This document shows positions 1 to 8,083 of a stretch of DNA of 56,680 nt, one piece after another (the first letter of the stretch is position 1; each line of letters opens with the position of its first letter). The notes beneath the pieces were generated by a model. The model was not told the origin of the DNA. It was given only the letters and a program-made list of their open reading frames with translations, and made no database searches. The stretch lies in NCBI GenBank assembly GCA_017621415.1, contig JAGATD010000059.1:1-56680 (forward strand). The letters run 5' to 3'. Position numbers and translations under genes: made by a program. The DNA is from Clostridia bacterium. GTDB lineage: Bacteria; Bacillota; Clostridia; Oscillospirales; CAG-272.

Positions 1-99
1 TCTCCGCCTCATCGGTTTATGATACCACGTTATAGCACTGCTTACCTACTTTGTCAATAGGTTTTTGAGAATTTTTTCAAGATTTTTTACGAGAAGAAC

Positions 100-123
100 G
101 GCAAGGATTTTTACGTCCTTGCC
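100..123 (-). terminator. Terminator-like hairpin after the left DUF6809 gene
   Basis: An 8 bp perfect stem (100-107 with 116-123) and an 8 nt loop lie just past the stop of the gene at 132-404. The U-tract on the minus strand is broken, so termination is only likely. Bases 1-99 further left show no gene I can support. Confidence 0.5.
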
Positions 124-131
124 GCTATGCT

Positions 132-404
132 TTATTCTGTATCCTGTATTGTTTCCATCGTGAGCCGCGCTCCAAGGCGGAATGCATACTCGAAGATAGC
201 TGCTTCGGCAAGGCTTACGTACTCGCTCCAACAATCGTCGAATTTCTCAAAGATTTTCTTCTGCTCGTCGGTCATTGTTTTGAACAGGTCGTCGTGATGA
301 CGAGCCATATACTCCATAAGCTCTTTCATTTCGGGAGAGTTGTTGCGACTATCAGTTTGAGGGCAGACGTTTCCGTGCCAAAGTTCGTTGATGATCGACT
401 TCAT
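132..404 (-). CDS. DUF6809 family protein, left copy
   Basis: This is a small soluble protein of 90 residues, all helical in appearance and of unknown function. It begins MKSIINELWHG and carries the SLAEAAIFEYAFRLG segment typical of DUF6809 proteins. An ATG at 404 is chosen over an upstream in-frame ATG at 443 because a strong AGGAGG stands 10 bases before it and because the start overlaps the TnpV stop by 4 bases (ATGA), which implies translational coupling. A close paralogue lies at 53910-54179 in the opposite orientation, also coupled to a TnpV gene. Family name is from recognition of the sequence; function is not known. Confidence 0.8.
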   Translation of the reverse strand: MKSIINELWHGNVCPQTDSRNNSPEMKELMEYMARHHDDLFKTMTDEQKKIFEKFDDCWSEYVSLAEAAIFEYAFRLGARLTMETIQDTE

Positions 405-784
405 TGATAGATCACCTCCTGCAAAACGATTTCTTCGGCACATGCCTTAATGTTGTTCATCTCGGCAACCCAACGGAGCATATCGCGAGCTTTCAAATTC
501 TCGTCAATCCCTCTTTCGGCAGCGAGGCGGGGGAGGATGATTTCAAGCATTTCATTTGCTTCAAGGTTAATTTCGTGTAACCGAGCGTTTAACTTGCCTT
601 CGGTCAGCAGAGTCGTATACCTTCCGCGACGGTGATTTTTGATGTAGTCAAGGTGGATCCGTCCGTACTTGCAAATCTGATAGTCGATCTGTTCGGGAAG
701 TGCAATATCGGGTATAAGGTGTCCGTTTTCCTCGCGGTAGGTTCCTCCGAGGTTTTCATAAAGGGATTCAAAGTTCTTTTTCAT
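401..784 (-). CDS. TnpV family transposon-encoded protein, left copy
   Basis: The 127-residue product matches the TnpV family, a small accessory protein first named in clostridial mobilisable transposons and possibly excision-related. Recognisable stretches are ENLGGTYREENGHLIP near the N terminus, LDYIKNHRRGRY in the middle and RWVAEMNNIKACAEEIV at the end. The ATG at 784 is preferred to one at 799 because GGAGG stands 8 bases upstream of it. No transposase, integrase or resolvase lies beside it, so it is an orphan. The second copy at 53542-53913 is similar along its whole length at both DNA and protein level. A promoter is visible directly upstream. Confidence 0.82.
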   Translation of the reverse strand: MKKNFESLYENLGGTYREENGHLIPDIALPEQIDYQICKYGRIHLDYIKNHRRGRYTTLLTEGKLNARLHEINLEANEMLEIILPRLAAERGIDENLKARDMLRWVAEMNNIKACAEEIVLQEVIYQ

Positions 785-811
785 TGTAGTATCCTCCAAA
801 ATTAAATTTTG

Positions 812-840
812 ATTTTACTACAATTCATCCTCGCATCCAA
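812..840 (-). promoter_or_regulatory. Promoter of the left TnpV-DUF6809 pair
   Basis: On the minus strand TTGGAT (835-840) is followed after 17 bases by TAAAAT (812-817). It would give a leader of about 20 bases before the TnpV ribosome binding site. Confidence 0.5.
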
Positions 841-860
841 ACCAATCAACAAAGTTTGAA

Positions 861-886
861 GGGAACCTGCTCTATCGCAGGTTCCC
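861..886 (+). terminator. Terminator-like hairpin heading repeat unit 1
   Basis: A perfect 10 bp stem (861-870 with 877-886) with a 6-base loop is followed within 20 bases by a run of T on the plus strand. It stands in front of the first of two direct repeats rather than after a plus-strand gene. Confidence 0.5.
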
Positions 887-910
887 TTCGGAGTGCTTTT
901 TTCTCTTTTA

Positions 911-1049
911 TGGCGGAGAGAAAGCCAATGTCGAACACTGCGCCGAACGGCGCAAGGGTTCGCATACCCCGCGAAGTGCCCGTCAAGCTTGCTTGTAAGC
1001 CACGAGCGTGGGTATCTTCGCTTTGCGAATACCCCTTTCGGCACATACG
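911..1049. repeat. Direct repeat, copy 1 (139 bp)
   Basis: This 139 bp sequence is repeated almost exactly at 1107-1244; they differ by one deleted base and a few substitutions. It holds a hairpin with stem TGCGCCG/CGGCGCA, and near its right end a second one built from GGGTA...TACCC outside and TTCGC/GCGAA inside. The long reading frames across 802-1302 come from the repetition and are not treated as genes. I see nothing else in the interval 805-1317. Confidence 0.85.
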
Positions 1050-1075
1050 AAACCTCCGGGTAGGGAGGTTTTTGC
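1050..1075 (+). terminator. Terminator-like hairpin heading repeat unit 2
   Basis: AAACCTCC (1050-1057) pairs perfectly with GGAGGTTT (1064-1071) around a 6-base loop and runs into further T residues. Its place relative to the second repeat copy mirrors the hairpin at 861-886, so the duplicated unit seems to be hairpin plus repeat. Confidence 0.55.
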
Positions 1076-1106
1076 TTTGTATATACAGCATTTGCAATTT
1101 TGTATG

Positions 1107-1244
1107 TGGCGGAGAGAAAGCCAATGTCGAACACTGCGCCGAACGGCGCAAGGGTTCGCATACCCGCGAAGTGCGCGTCAAGCTTGCTTGTAAGCCACAA
1201 GCGTGGGTATCTTCGCTTTGTGAATACCCCTTTCGGCACATACG
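1107..1244. repeat. Direct repeat, copy 2 (138 bp)
   Basis: This is the second copy of the sequence at 911-1049. In the terminal hairpin one inner stem base differs between copies (GCGAA against GTGAA), which turns a G-C pair into a G-U pair and so keeps the fold. That hints at selection on structure, although one change is weak evidence. Confidence 0.85.
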
Positions 1245-1317
1245 TTAACAATATTGCATTGAAACTATATACAAATTTAATTGCAAAAAAATATGTACAC
1301 ATTTTTTTAATCTTCTA

Positions 1318-1346
1318 TTGATTTTTTATACATTTTCGTATATAAT
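1318..1346 (+). promoter_or_regulatory. Promoter of the AraC-family gene
   Basis: TTGATT (1318-1323) and TATAAT (1341-1346) are 17 bases apart, upstream of the GTG start at 1389. A second TATAAT at 1351-1356 lacks a -35 at correct distance. Confidence 0.7.
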
Positions 1347-1388
1347 TGTATATAATCCTGCATAAAGCATTTTGACGAGGTTTATTTT

Positions 1389-2285
1389 GTGGAAGTAATA
1401 CATAAGAATTTAAAACAGCCCGATATACAAAGAACTATATCAATAGATTATATATCGGCAATACATTATTTTGAATTTGATGACACATTTGTCGACCGTG
1501 CTGAATCGCATGACACTTGGGAGCTTGTTTATGTTGACAGAGGAAGATGCGATGTTGTCAGCGATGATGACATAATTCACCTAAAGCAAGGCGAAATGTT
1601 TTTCCATAAGCCCGGTGAGGTACATTTATTAAAGGTAAACAAGGGTTCAACACCTAACATAATTATTGTAGCTTTTTATTCGGCCTCTGATGCTATGAGG
1701 TATTTTGAAAAGCAAAAAATTATTGCTTCAATGACTACAAAGCAGCATATTGCAGCCATTATTCACGAGGCATCAAATACCTTTGACCTGCCGTTCAATA
1801 ATCCGAGAATTAAAAAGCTGAAGCTCAAGCCCGAGGACGGTTTATGGGCGGGACAGCAATCAATAGTGCTGCGCCTTGAGCTTATGCTTATTGAAATTGT
1901 AAGAGAGAACCACTACTATATCACTAACAGAAAAATGGTTGTTCCAAAGGACATAATAGAAGACGACTTTATTCTTAAGATTGTTGATTTTATGGAGTCA
2001 AGGCTTTACGGAAAATTCACAATGGATGAATTGAGCCGAGAAATGAATTTTGGCAAGACTCATATATCAAAAGCATTTTCGAAAGCGTGCGGCTGTACGG
2101 TTATTGACTATTTTACTAAAATGAAAGTAAACGAGGCGAAGCGCCTGATAAGAGAATCGAGATACAACTTTTTTGAAATATCCGAGATGCTTATGTTCTC
2201 AAACTCCCATTATTTCTCAACAGTATTTAAGAAAAACACCGGAATGACCCCCTCGCAGTACAAGAAGTCTTGCAAAAAAATGTAA
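1389..2285 (+). CDS. AraC family transcriptional regulator
   Basis: The 298-residue protein has an N-terminal cupin-like ligand domain (about residues 20-110, with an EMFFHKPGEVH stretch) and a C-terminal pair of helix-turn-helix motifs (about 195-295) ending in the AraC signature around SNSHYFSTVFKKNTGMTPSQYKK. It should bind DNA in response to a small ligand, often a sugar in this architecture. The start is a GTG with GAGG 8 bases upstream. It is monocistronic between its own promoter and a strong terminator, and no sugar-use gene is adjacent, so its targets are unknown. The downstream antiporter has its own promoter and riboswitch. Confidence 0.88.
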   Translation: MEVIHKNLKQPDIQRTISIDYISAIHYFEFDDTFVDRAESHDTWELVYVDRGRCDVVSDDDIIHLKQGEMFFHKPGEVHLLKVNKGSTPNIIIVAFYSASDAMRYFEKQKIIASMTTKQHIAAIIHEASNTFDLPFNNPRIKKLKLKPEDGLWAGQQSIVLRLELMLIEIVRENHYYITNRKMVVPKDIIEDDFILKIVDFMESRLYGKFTMDELSREMNFGKTHISKAFSKACGCTVIDYFTKMKVNEAKRLIRESRYNFFEISEMLMFSNSHYFSTVFKKNTGMTPSQYKKSCKKM

Positions 2286-2322
2286 AAATGCATTCTGCCG
2301 CAAAATAATTACAGTTTTTACA

Positions 2323-2357
2323 AAAAATGCAGTCAACACAATTTTGACTGCATTTTT
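2323..2357. terminator. Bidirectional terminator after the AraC gene
   Basis: A 14 bp perfect stem (2323-2336 with 2344-2357) has A-rich and T-rich ends, so it can stop transcription from either side. It isolates the AraC gene from the next transcription unit. Confidence 0.85.
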
Positions 2358-2382
2358 CACTTTTAAGTAAATAAAATTATTG

Positions 2383-2411
2383 TTGACAAATGTCTCTTTT
2401 TATGTTATACT
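2383..2411 (+). promoter_or_regulatory. Promoter of the lysine-riboswitch antiporter
   Basis: A consensus TTGACA (2383-2388) and TATACT (2406-2411) are separated by exactly 17 bases. Transcription would start near 2418, about 15 bases before the riboswitch. Confidence 0.85.
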
Positions 2412-2430
2412 TAATTAACAAAAAATTCAT

Positions 2431-2597
2431 AATAGAGGTGCGGTTTTCATTATAAGCGACGGATTAAGGGTATTGTTTCTGCGTGGTAAAGGGAAAACCG
2501 CCGAGAATATATTTCGTTTGCCCTAGCGGATTATATTCGGGCGCTGCGAGAATATCGCTTCGACTGTCATTCTTTTTTTGGAATGGAGAGCTATTGG
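2431..2597 (+). promoter_or_regulatory. Lysine riboswitch (L box)
   Basis: The leader carries the conserved L-box landmarks in order: AGAGGTGC at 2434, CCGCCGAG near 2499-2506, and a 3' portion with CGACTGTC, a variable stem and GGAGAGCTAT (2585-2594). In known L boxes the aptamer binds lysine and shuts off biosynthesis or uptake genes. Here it sits between a consensus promoter and a NhaC-type transporter gene, with a terminator hairpin directly after, so lysine should favour premature termination. The call rests on motif recognition, not on a covariance search. Confidence 0.85.
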
Positions 2598-2614
2598 ATA
2601 TTTTGACTCTTTTG

Positions 2615-2646
2615 TCACGGTATTTGATAGTACTGTGATTTTTTTG
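2615..2646 (+). terminator. Riboswitch expression-platform terminator
   Basis: An 8 bp stem with one G-U pair (2615-2622 with 2631-2638) is followed by a T run. It lies between the L-box aptamer and the ribosome binding site, the expected place for lysine-dependent attenuation. Confidence 0.7.
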
Positions 2647-2673
2647 TTAAAAAAATTAAGGAGAAAATGAAAA

Positions 2674-4542
2674 ATGGTAGGTACCTTTTGGGCATTTATG
2701 CCCGCAATTATCGCCATAGTGCTCGCACTTGTTACCAAGCAGGTTTATATTTCCCTGTTCTTCGGTATTGTTGTAGGCGCTTTGATGTTTGTTGGCGGTA
2801 ATCCTCTTCATGCGCTCTTTACTGTTTATGAGGTAATGAGCAATAAGGTTGGAGCAAACGTTCCAATCATAGTCTTCCTTGTAGTTCTCGGTATTCTTGT
2901 TGTCCTGATGCAGAAGTCAGGCGGCGCTAAGGCATACGGAGACTGGGCAGGAAAGAAGATTAAGTCTAAGGGAGGCGCTCTTGCAGCTACTGCCGGTCTC
3001 GGTTCGCTTATCTTTGTTGACGACTACTTCAACTGCCTTACTGTAGGTTCTGTTATGCGTCCCGTGACAGATAAGTTTAAGATCTCTCGCGCAAAGCTTG
3101 CGTACATAATCGACGCGACAGCCGCTCCCGTTTGTATCATAGCTCCCATATCCAGCTGGGCTGCTGCGGTTGCGGGTGAGCTTGACGGCGACGGTCTTAT
3201 GGTGTTTATCAGCACAATTCCGTTTAATGTCTATGCTCTTCTGACTCTTGTTATGGTATTTGCTCTTTGCTTCTTCAAATTTGATTTTGGCAAGATGAAG
3301 AAGAATGACTATATCGCAGAGACAACAGGTGACCTTCACGCAGGCGAGGGCGGAAACGACGAAAAAAGCGAAGAGGTTAAGGCCAACCCCAAGGGTAAGG
3401 TAAGACATCTTCTTATCCCCGTTATCATTCTTATAGTTTGCTGTATTGGCGGTATGCTTTACACAGGCTTCTTCTACAACTGGGGCTCTGATATTGAAAT
3501 GACCTTTGACGCAGACGATGTCATTGCTTATGACTCTGACGCAGACGGTGTACGTGTTATTCTTCGTAACAATGATGATGTATTCAAGGCGCTTGACGGT
3601 GTTCCCTCTTCCTTTGCGGACAGCGGCAACGATTACTTCTACTACCTTGATGACCAGACCTACACCGATCCCGAGACAAACGAGATACTTCCCTGTGTAA
3701 GATTTGAAATCAACAGACCCGCAACCATAACTCCCGGCGCTGAGTCTGTTACAGTTTATGCCGAGCTTGAAGCTGCCGGATACACCGACGTACCTCAGTC
3801 TGAGGACTTTATTTCTGCGTTCTCTAACTGTGATGCGGGTATGTCTCTCGCTATCGGCTCTACATTAGCTCTTATCATTATCGCTATTTACTATATGCTC
3901 TCCGGTGTTGTATCCTTCACCGAGATTACAGGCAGCTTTACCGAGGGCTTTAAGGCTATGGTTCCCGCAATCCTTATTCTTACCTTTGCTTGGTCTATTT
4001 CCGGCATTATGGGCGCTAAGGGCGGTTACCTTGATGCACAGGCATTTGTTGAAACAAACCTTGCCGGCAGCTCATTCCCCACCTTCCTCTTCCCCGCAAT
4101 CTTCTTTGTTCTTGCAGGCGCTATCGCTTTTGCGACCGGAACCAGCTGGGGTACATTCGGTGTCCTTGTTCCTATCGCGGTTACACTTCTTGGCGGAAGC
4201 GGAACAATGGCTATTCTTACCGTTTCGGCAACTCTTGGCGGCGCGGTATACGGCGACCATATTTCTCCCATTTCGGATACAACAATTCTTGCATCCGCAG
4301 GTGCGCAGTGTAACCACGTTGACCACGTAAACACTCAGCTTCCCTATGCAACTCTCGTTGCGGGAATTGCCGCTGTCGCTTACATTATAGGCGGTCTTAT
4401 GGCTGATATCGGCCTTGGCGGTGACTTTAGCGGACTTGTTACAGGCCTTATTCTCTGGGCTGTGGCTCTTGCTCTCTTTGTCGGCGCAGTTATTCTTATT
4501 AAGTTCCTTAATAAGCGCGCTGAAGCTAAGAAGGCTGAATAA
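2674..4542 (+). CDS. NhaC-family Na+/H+ antiporter-type transporter, likely lysine-linked
   Basis: The 622-residue membrane protein has about a dozen hydrophobic segments and NhaC-family features such as FVDDYFNCLTVGS and GGAVYGDHISPISDTT. NhaC proteins exchange Na+ with H+ or organic ions, and L-box-controlled members are presumed lysine transporters; that assignment is by context. Unusual here is a hydrophilic, acidic insertion of about 115 residues (roughly 270-388) between two membrane segments. A basic stretch precedes the first of these (KGKVRH), which by the positive-inside rule places the insertion outside the cell. The start ATG at 2674 has AAGGAG about 10 bases upstream; the ATG at 2667 is out of frame. 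Confidence 0.85.
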   Translation: MVGTFWAFMPAIIAIVLALVTKQVYISLFFGIVVGALMFVGGNPLHALFTVYEVMSNKVGANVPIIVFLVVLGILVVLMQKSGGAKAYGDWAGKKIKSKGGALAATAGLGSLIFVDDYFNCLTVGSVMRPVTDKFKISRAKLAYIIDATAAPVCIIAPISSWAAAVAGELDGDGLMVFISTIPFNVYALLTLVMVFALCFFKFDFGKMKKNDYIAETTGDLHAGEGGNDEKSEEVKANPKGKVRHLLIPVIILIVCCIGGMLYTGFFYNWGSDIEMTFDADDVIAYDSDADGVRVILRNNDDVFKALDGVPSSFADSGNDYFYYLDDQTYTDPETNEILPCVRFEINRPATITPGAESVTVYAELEAAGYTDVPQSEDFISAFSNCDAGMSLAIGSTLALIIIAIYYMLSGVVSFTEITGSFTEGFKAMVPAILILTFAWSISGIMGAKGGYLDAQAFVETNLAGSSFPTFLFPAIFFVLAGAIAFATGTSWGTFGVLVPIAVTLLGGSGTMAILTVSATLGGAVYGDHISPISDTTILASAGAQCNHVDHVNTQLPYATLVAGIAAVAYIIGGLMADIGLGGDFSGLVTGLILWAVALALFVGAVILIKFLNKRAEAKKAE

Positions 4543-4560
4543 ACAATAACAAAAAAATTC

Positions 4561-4590
4561 GGAGTCGGGCAATTGTCCGACTCCTTTTTA
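4561..4590 (+). terminator. Terminator of the antiporter gene
   Basis: GGAGTCGG (4561-4568) pairs with CCGACTCC (4577-4584), followed by TTTTTA on the plus strand. Confidence 0.85.
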
Positions 4591-4599
4591 TACAGAAAA

Positions 4600-4634
4600 A
4601 ACAGCTCAAAGAGTTTTGAACTCTCAAAGCTGTT
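4600..4634 (-). terminator. Terminator of the glnS-comF operon
   Basis: AACAGCT/AGCTGTT closes an inner AGAGTT/AACTCT stem, and an A run on the left gives a U tract on the minus strand, just past the comF stop. The T run on the right means it may also act on plus-strand transcripts. Confidence 0.7.
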
Positions 4635-4655
4635 CTTTTTTTATTCTGCATTTAA

Positions 4656-5405
4656 CTAATTCAATGAATAAATCTTCTCATCCTTATAGGCAATCGCAAC
4701 TGCCGCGCCGTATATGCTTTTAGGTCTCAGCGCCCTTATCATTGAGGCAGAGTTACCCATTGATGCGCCGCTTGTGACAACGTCATCAATTATAAGAACT
4801 GTGCGCCCTTTTATATTCGGCTCACCAAAAAGCTCAAACTGCGCATTGGCTTGCCGCTGAAGCTGAGTTAAGAATTTTTGCGCCTTGGTAGCCGTTGAAC
4901 GAAGCAGCGGTATAAATTCTAAATTCAGTCTTTTTGCGACAAACTCACAAAGCACACCCGCATGGTCAAAGCCTCTTTCTTTTATCGCAGCTTTTCTGTT
5001 TGGAACATAGGTTACTATGGTATCACAGGGCAAATCCGGAAAAACTGCTCTTATTGAGTCTGCCATATCGTCTGCAACAAAGCTTAGGACATCCTCGCGC
5101 CTTTTGTTTTTCATTTTAAAAATCAAACGCGAGGTGACGTCACTCTGACCGCCCGAGTTGTAACGCACAAGCTTTGAAAGACCTTTAACAAAATGAGTTT
5201 TGAGATAATAGTTTTGACAAGAGCATTCGGAAAGAACCTTTGAGCACACCGAGCAGCCTCTTGTTTTTGCCTCTCTGTATTTTTGAGCACAGTCTTTACA
5301 AAGCGCCTTTTCTTCATATAAAAGTCTTTTTCTACAGCAAGCGCACTTTGGCACAGAGAGCTTAAGCAAGATGATACTGGCAGCATTTTTAATTCTGCCT
5401 AACAT
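4656..5405 (-). CDS. comF: ComF family amidophosphoribosyltransferase-like protein
   Basis: The 249-residue protein has an N-terminal zinc-binding region with paired cysteines (CACC, CKDC, CSVC and CSC within residues 20-65) and a C-terminal phosphoribosyltransferase-like domain with the PRPP-type loop VLIIDDVVTSGAS (about 205-217). ComF proteins assist import of single-stranded DNA during natural transformation in bacteria that are competent; in many Clostridia the gene persists without known competence. Its ATG overlaps the glnS stop by one base (TAATG), so it is co-translated as the last gene of the hydrolase-glnS-comF unit. Confidence 0.85.
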   Translation of the reverse strand: MLGRIKNAASIILLKLSVPKCACCRKRLLYEEKALCKDCAQKYREAKTRGCSVCSKVLSECSCQNYYLKTHFVKGLSKLVRYNSGGQSDVTSRLIFKMKNKRREDVLSFVADDMADSIRAVFPDLPCDTIVTYVPNRKAAIKERGFDHAGVLCEFVAKRLNLEFIPLLRSTATKAQKFLTQLQRQANAQFELFGEPNIKGRTVLIIDDVVTSGASMGNSASMIRALRPKSIYGAAVAIAYKDEKIYSLN

Positions 5406-7063
5406 TATTTTGCGGTTTTAGGGAAACTATCCTTAAGTCCAACTATTCTGTTAAATGTTCCCTCATGCTTTGTATCCTTAACAAAGTAACCGACTCTGAC
5501 AAACTGGAATCTCTCGCCGGGCTTAGCTTCGGCAAGGGACTTTTCAATTTTAACACCCGAAATTTCGGTTACAGAATTCTTGTTAAGGTAATCGTCATAG
5601 GTCTTATCCTCGGGGATATCGGCAGTGTTTTCGATATCAAAGAGGAAGTCGTAAAGCATAACCTTTGTATCAAGAGCATGGTCTGCGGAGAGCCAATGAA
5701 TAGTTCCCTTAACCTTTCTGCCATCGGTAGGCATACCGTTGCCCGTTTCAAGATCTGCGGTGCAGCGGATTTCGGTAATATTACCGTCTGTGTCCTTTAT
5801 AACCTCGCAACACTTAACAATATATGCACCCATAAGGCGAACCTCACCCTCAGGCTTCATTCTGAAGAACTTAGGCGGAGGAACCTCGGCAAAGTCCTCG
5901 GCATCAATATAAAGCTCTCTTGTAAAGGGAACCTTTCTTGTTCCCAACTCGGGATGCGCGGGATTGTTGGGAAGATCGAAATATTCGGTCTTATCCTCAG
6001 GGTAGTTGGTAACAACAACCTTTATAGGCTTAAGAATCGCAACACGTCTTTCGGCAGTATCGTTAAGCTCTTCTCTTATACAGTGCTCAAGAAGCTCATA
6101 GTCAACAACGCTGTAAGCCTTTGCAACACCTGCTCTTGAAACAAAGTCAAAGATAGACGCGGGAGTATATCCGCGGCGTCTGAGACCGCAAAGAGTGGGC
6201 ATTCTGGGGTCATCCCAGCCGTCAACCAATTTTTCTTCAACCAGCTTTCTTAAATATCTCTTCGACATTACCGTATGAGTTACATTAAGTCTTGCAAACT
6301 CACGCTGCTTGGGCTTAATCTCAAAGCCGATATTGTCAACCACCCACTCGTAAAGAGGTCTGTGGTTTTCAAACTCTATTGAGCAAAGGGAGTGGGTTAT
6401 TCCCTCAAGCGCATCCTGGATAGGGTGAGCATAGTCGTAAAGAGGATAAATGCACCACTTATTTCCCTGTCTGTGATGATCGATATGCACTATTCTGTAT
6501 ATGGCAGGGTCACGCATATTTATGTTTGAGGATGCCATATCAATTTTAGCTCTCAGGGTCTTTGAGCCGTCGGGGAACTCGCCGTTTTTCATACGCTCAA
6601 AGAGATCGAGGTTCTCCTCTACACTTCTGTCACGGTAGGGGCTGTTCTTGCCGGGAACGGTGAGAGTTCCGCGATATTCACGCATCTCTTCAGCGGTAAG
6701 GTCGCAGACGTATGCCTTGCCCTCTTTAATAAGCTTTACGGCAAACTCGTAGCACTTATCAAAATAGTCAGAGCCGTAGTACACACCGCCTGTGGGCTCG
6801 CAGCCAAGCCACATAAGGTCCTCGTAAATGGACTCAACGTACTCATTATCCTCCTTTGAGGGGTTGGTATCGTCGTAGCGGAGATTAAACTTTCCGCCGT
6901 ATTTTTTTGCCGTCATGGCATTTATCCAAATAGCCTTAGCAGAGCCGATATGGAGATAGCCGTTAGGCTCGGGAGGAAATCTTGTGTGAATTTTGAGCTC
7001 GGGATTCTGAGCCAAGTCCTCGTCAATTATGTCGTGAATAAAATTGTTTTTAAGTTCTTCCAT
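5405..7063 (-). CDS. glnS: Glutaminyl-tRNA synthetase
   Basis: This 552-residue class I synthetase charges tRNA-Gln with glutamine directly. The HIGH-type motif reads PPEPNGYLHIG (about 31-41), the KMSKS-type motif VMSKRYLRKL lies near residue 268, and the C-terminal anticodon-binding beta-barrels occupy the last 200 residues. Length equals that of the E. coli enzyme. Many Firmicutes lack GlnRS and use the GatCAB amidation route, so its presence is a lineage trait worth noting; whether GatCAB also exists cannot be seen here. It lies 11 bases after the hydrolase gene and joins comF by a one-base overlap. Confidence 0.95.
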   Translation of the reverse strand: MEELKNNFIHDIIDEDLAQNPELKIHTRFPPEPNGYLHIGSAKAIWINAMTAKKYGGKFNLRYDDTNPSKEDNEYVESIYEDLMWLGCEPTGGVYYGSDYFDKCYEFAVKLIKEGKAYVCDLTAEEMREYRGTLTVPGKNSPYRDRSVEENLDLFERMKNGEFPDGSKTLRAKIDMASSNINMRDPAIYRIVHIDHHRQGNKWCIYPLYDYAHPIQDALEGITHSLCSIEFENHRPLYEWVVDNIGFEIKPKQREFARLNVTHTVMSKRYLRKLVEEKLVDGWDDPRMPTLCGLRRRGYTPASIFDFVSRAGVAKAYSVVDYELLEHCIREELNDTAERRVAILKPIKVVVTNYPEDKTEYFDLPNNPAHPELGTRKVPFTRELYIDAEDFAEVPPPKFFRMKPEGEVRLMGAYIVKCCEVIKDTDGNITEIRCTADLETGNGMPTDGRKVKGTIHWLSADHALDTKVMLYDFLFDIENTADIPEDKTYDDYLNKNSVTEISGVKIEKSLAEAKPGERFQFVRVGYFVKDTKHEGTFNRIVGLKDSFPKTAK

Positions 7064-7074
7064 TTATGACATCC

Positions 7075-7677
7075 TTATCTGAAAATATCTTTTTTATATT
7101 CTTTTATTGTTGTTTGTTCGCCATGCCCGGGGAAAACGGTTATATTACCGTCAAGCAAAACCAGCTTATCAATAGATTTTCTGATATCGCTGAAGCTGCC
7201 GCCGGGGAAGCAGCACTTGCCATAGCCTCCGCCCGCAAATATAGTATCGCCGACAAAGAGCATATCATCTATAAGCAGCGATAGCGAGCCGGGAGTGTGG
7301 CCGGGGGTTGAAAGCACCTTTATTTCTGTTTTACCGAACTGAAAAACATCGCCGTCATAGACCTTTGTTGCCTCTCCCGAATATCCCCTGTCCTGCCCTG
7401 TAAGCAGCATATAGCAATTAAGCTCCGAATCGGACAGCCCCCTATAATCGGGAGCGCCTACCAATACCTCAGCCCCGCTTTTGTTTACCCACTCGTCAAT
7501 ATCCAGCATATGGTCAAAGTGAGCATGGGTCAGTATAATATATTTAAGCTTTTTCGAAAGCCCCGAAGCAGGAAAAGGTGCCGCAGGGTCAATAACAACA
7601 CATTCGTTTCCGTCATCCACAAGGTAGGTGTTTGAGGCAAAGGAATGGTTGTGAGGTAAAATAGCAACATTAAGCAT
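7075..7677 (-). CDS. Metallo-beta-lactamase-fold hydrolase (glyoxalase II-like)
   Basis: The 200-residue protein shows the metal-binding THAHFDH motif (about 50-56), a TPGHTPGS histidine region (about 127) and FVGDTIF with the bridging aspartate, the layout of short single-domain glyoxalase II/YcbL-type hydrolases. It probably hydrolyses a thioester or lactone; the true substrate is not clear from sequence. It is the first gene of the unit with glnS and comF and is preceded by a good promoter. Confidence 0.85.
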   Translation of the reverse strand: MLNVAILPHNHSFASNTYLVDDGNECVVIDPAAPFPASGLSKKLKYIILTHAHFDHMLDIDEWVNKSGAEVLVGAPDYRGLSDSELNCYMLLTGQDRGYSGEATKVYDGDVFQFGKTEIKVLSTPGHTPGSLSLLIDDMLFVGDTIFAGGGYGKCCFPGGSFSDIRKSIDKLVLLDGNITVFPGHGEQTTIKEYKKDIFR

Positions 7678-7729
7678 AAGAAAAGCCCTTTTTCACGGTT
7701 CAATTCATAACTATAAGTATACCATATAT

Positions 7730-7757
7730 ATTTTAAAATGTCTAGCACTTTTGTCAA
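7730..7757 (-). promoter_or_regulatory. Promoter of the hydrolase-glnS-comF operon
   Basis: On the minus strand TTGACA (7752-7757) is followed by TAAAAT (7730-7735) after 16 bases, about 55 bases ahead of the start codon. Confidence 0.6.
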
Positions 7758-7849
7758 CTTTTTTCGATAAAAACATAAAATAACATTAGATTTGATTTTT
7801 TCAAATCTTATCAGCTCGAATTTTTTTCGACAAGGAAGGAGTTTTGTTC

Positions 7850-8083
7850 TTGAATGAAGTAATTTTCACGTTTGACTCGGTAACTTATGCAAATAAAGCG
7901 AAAAAAATTTTATCACGAGCCGGCGTACAGTCAAAACTCATAAAATTATCAGACTCAAACGAGTCCGGAGGCTGCATTCACGGACTTTCGGTATCAAAAG
8001 AGGGCTACTACACCGCTGTAAAGGCGCTGAGAGAGCTTGGAGTCTCTTACAGGGTTAGGTCAACCGGCAATGGTTTATCTTGA
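7850..8083 (+). CDS. Putative Se/S carrier-like protein (DUF3343)
   Basis: The 77-residue protein starts with a hydrophobic strand and holds a central SGGCIHGLSV segment whose cysteine fits the DUF3343 (Se/S carrier-like) family. The start is a TTG at 7850, chosen because AAGGAAGGAG ends 8 bases before it; an in-frame TTG at 7844 is too close to that site. Its stop overlaps the next gene by 14 bases. In other Clostridia such proteins accompany cysteine-desulfurase-like enzymes and selenium-dependent pathways, where they are thought to carry persulfide or selenide; that role is inferred. Confidence 0.75.
   Translation: MNEVIFTFDSVTYANKAKKILSRAGVQSKLIKLSDSNESGGCIHGLSVSKEGYYTAVKALRELGVSYRVRSTGNGLS

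Noticed and set aside
802..1302. Long overlapping reading frames on both strands (up to 166 codons)
   Set aside because: They run through two direct repeats and hairpins, lack ribosome sites, and the same peptide is repeated twice. They are products of repetition.
2667..2700. Alternative antiporter start at the ATG at 2667
   Set aside because: It is 7 bases before the ATG at 2674 and out of frame with the antiporter.
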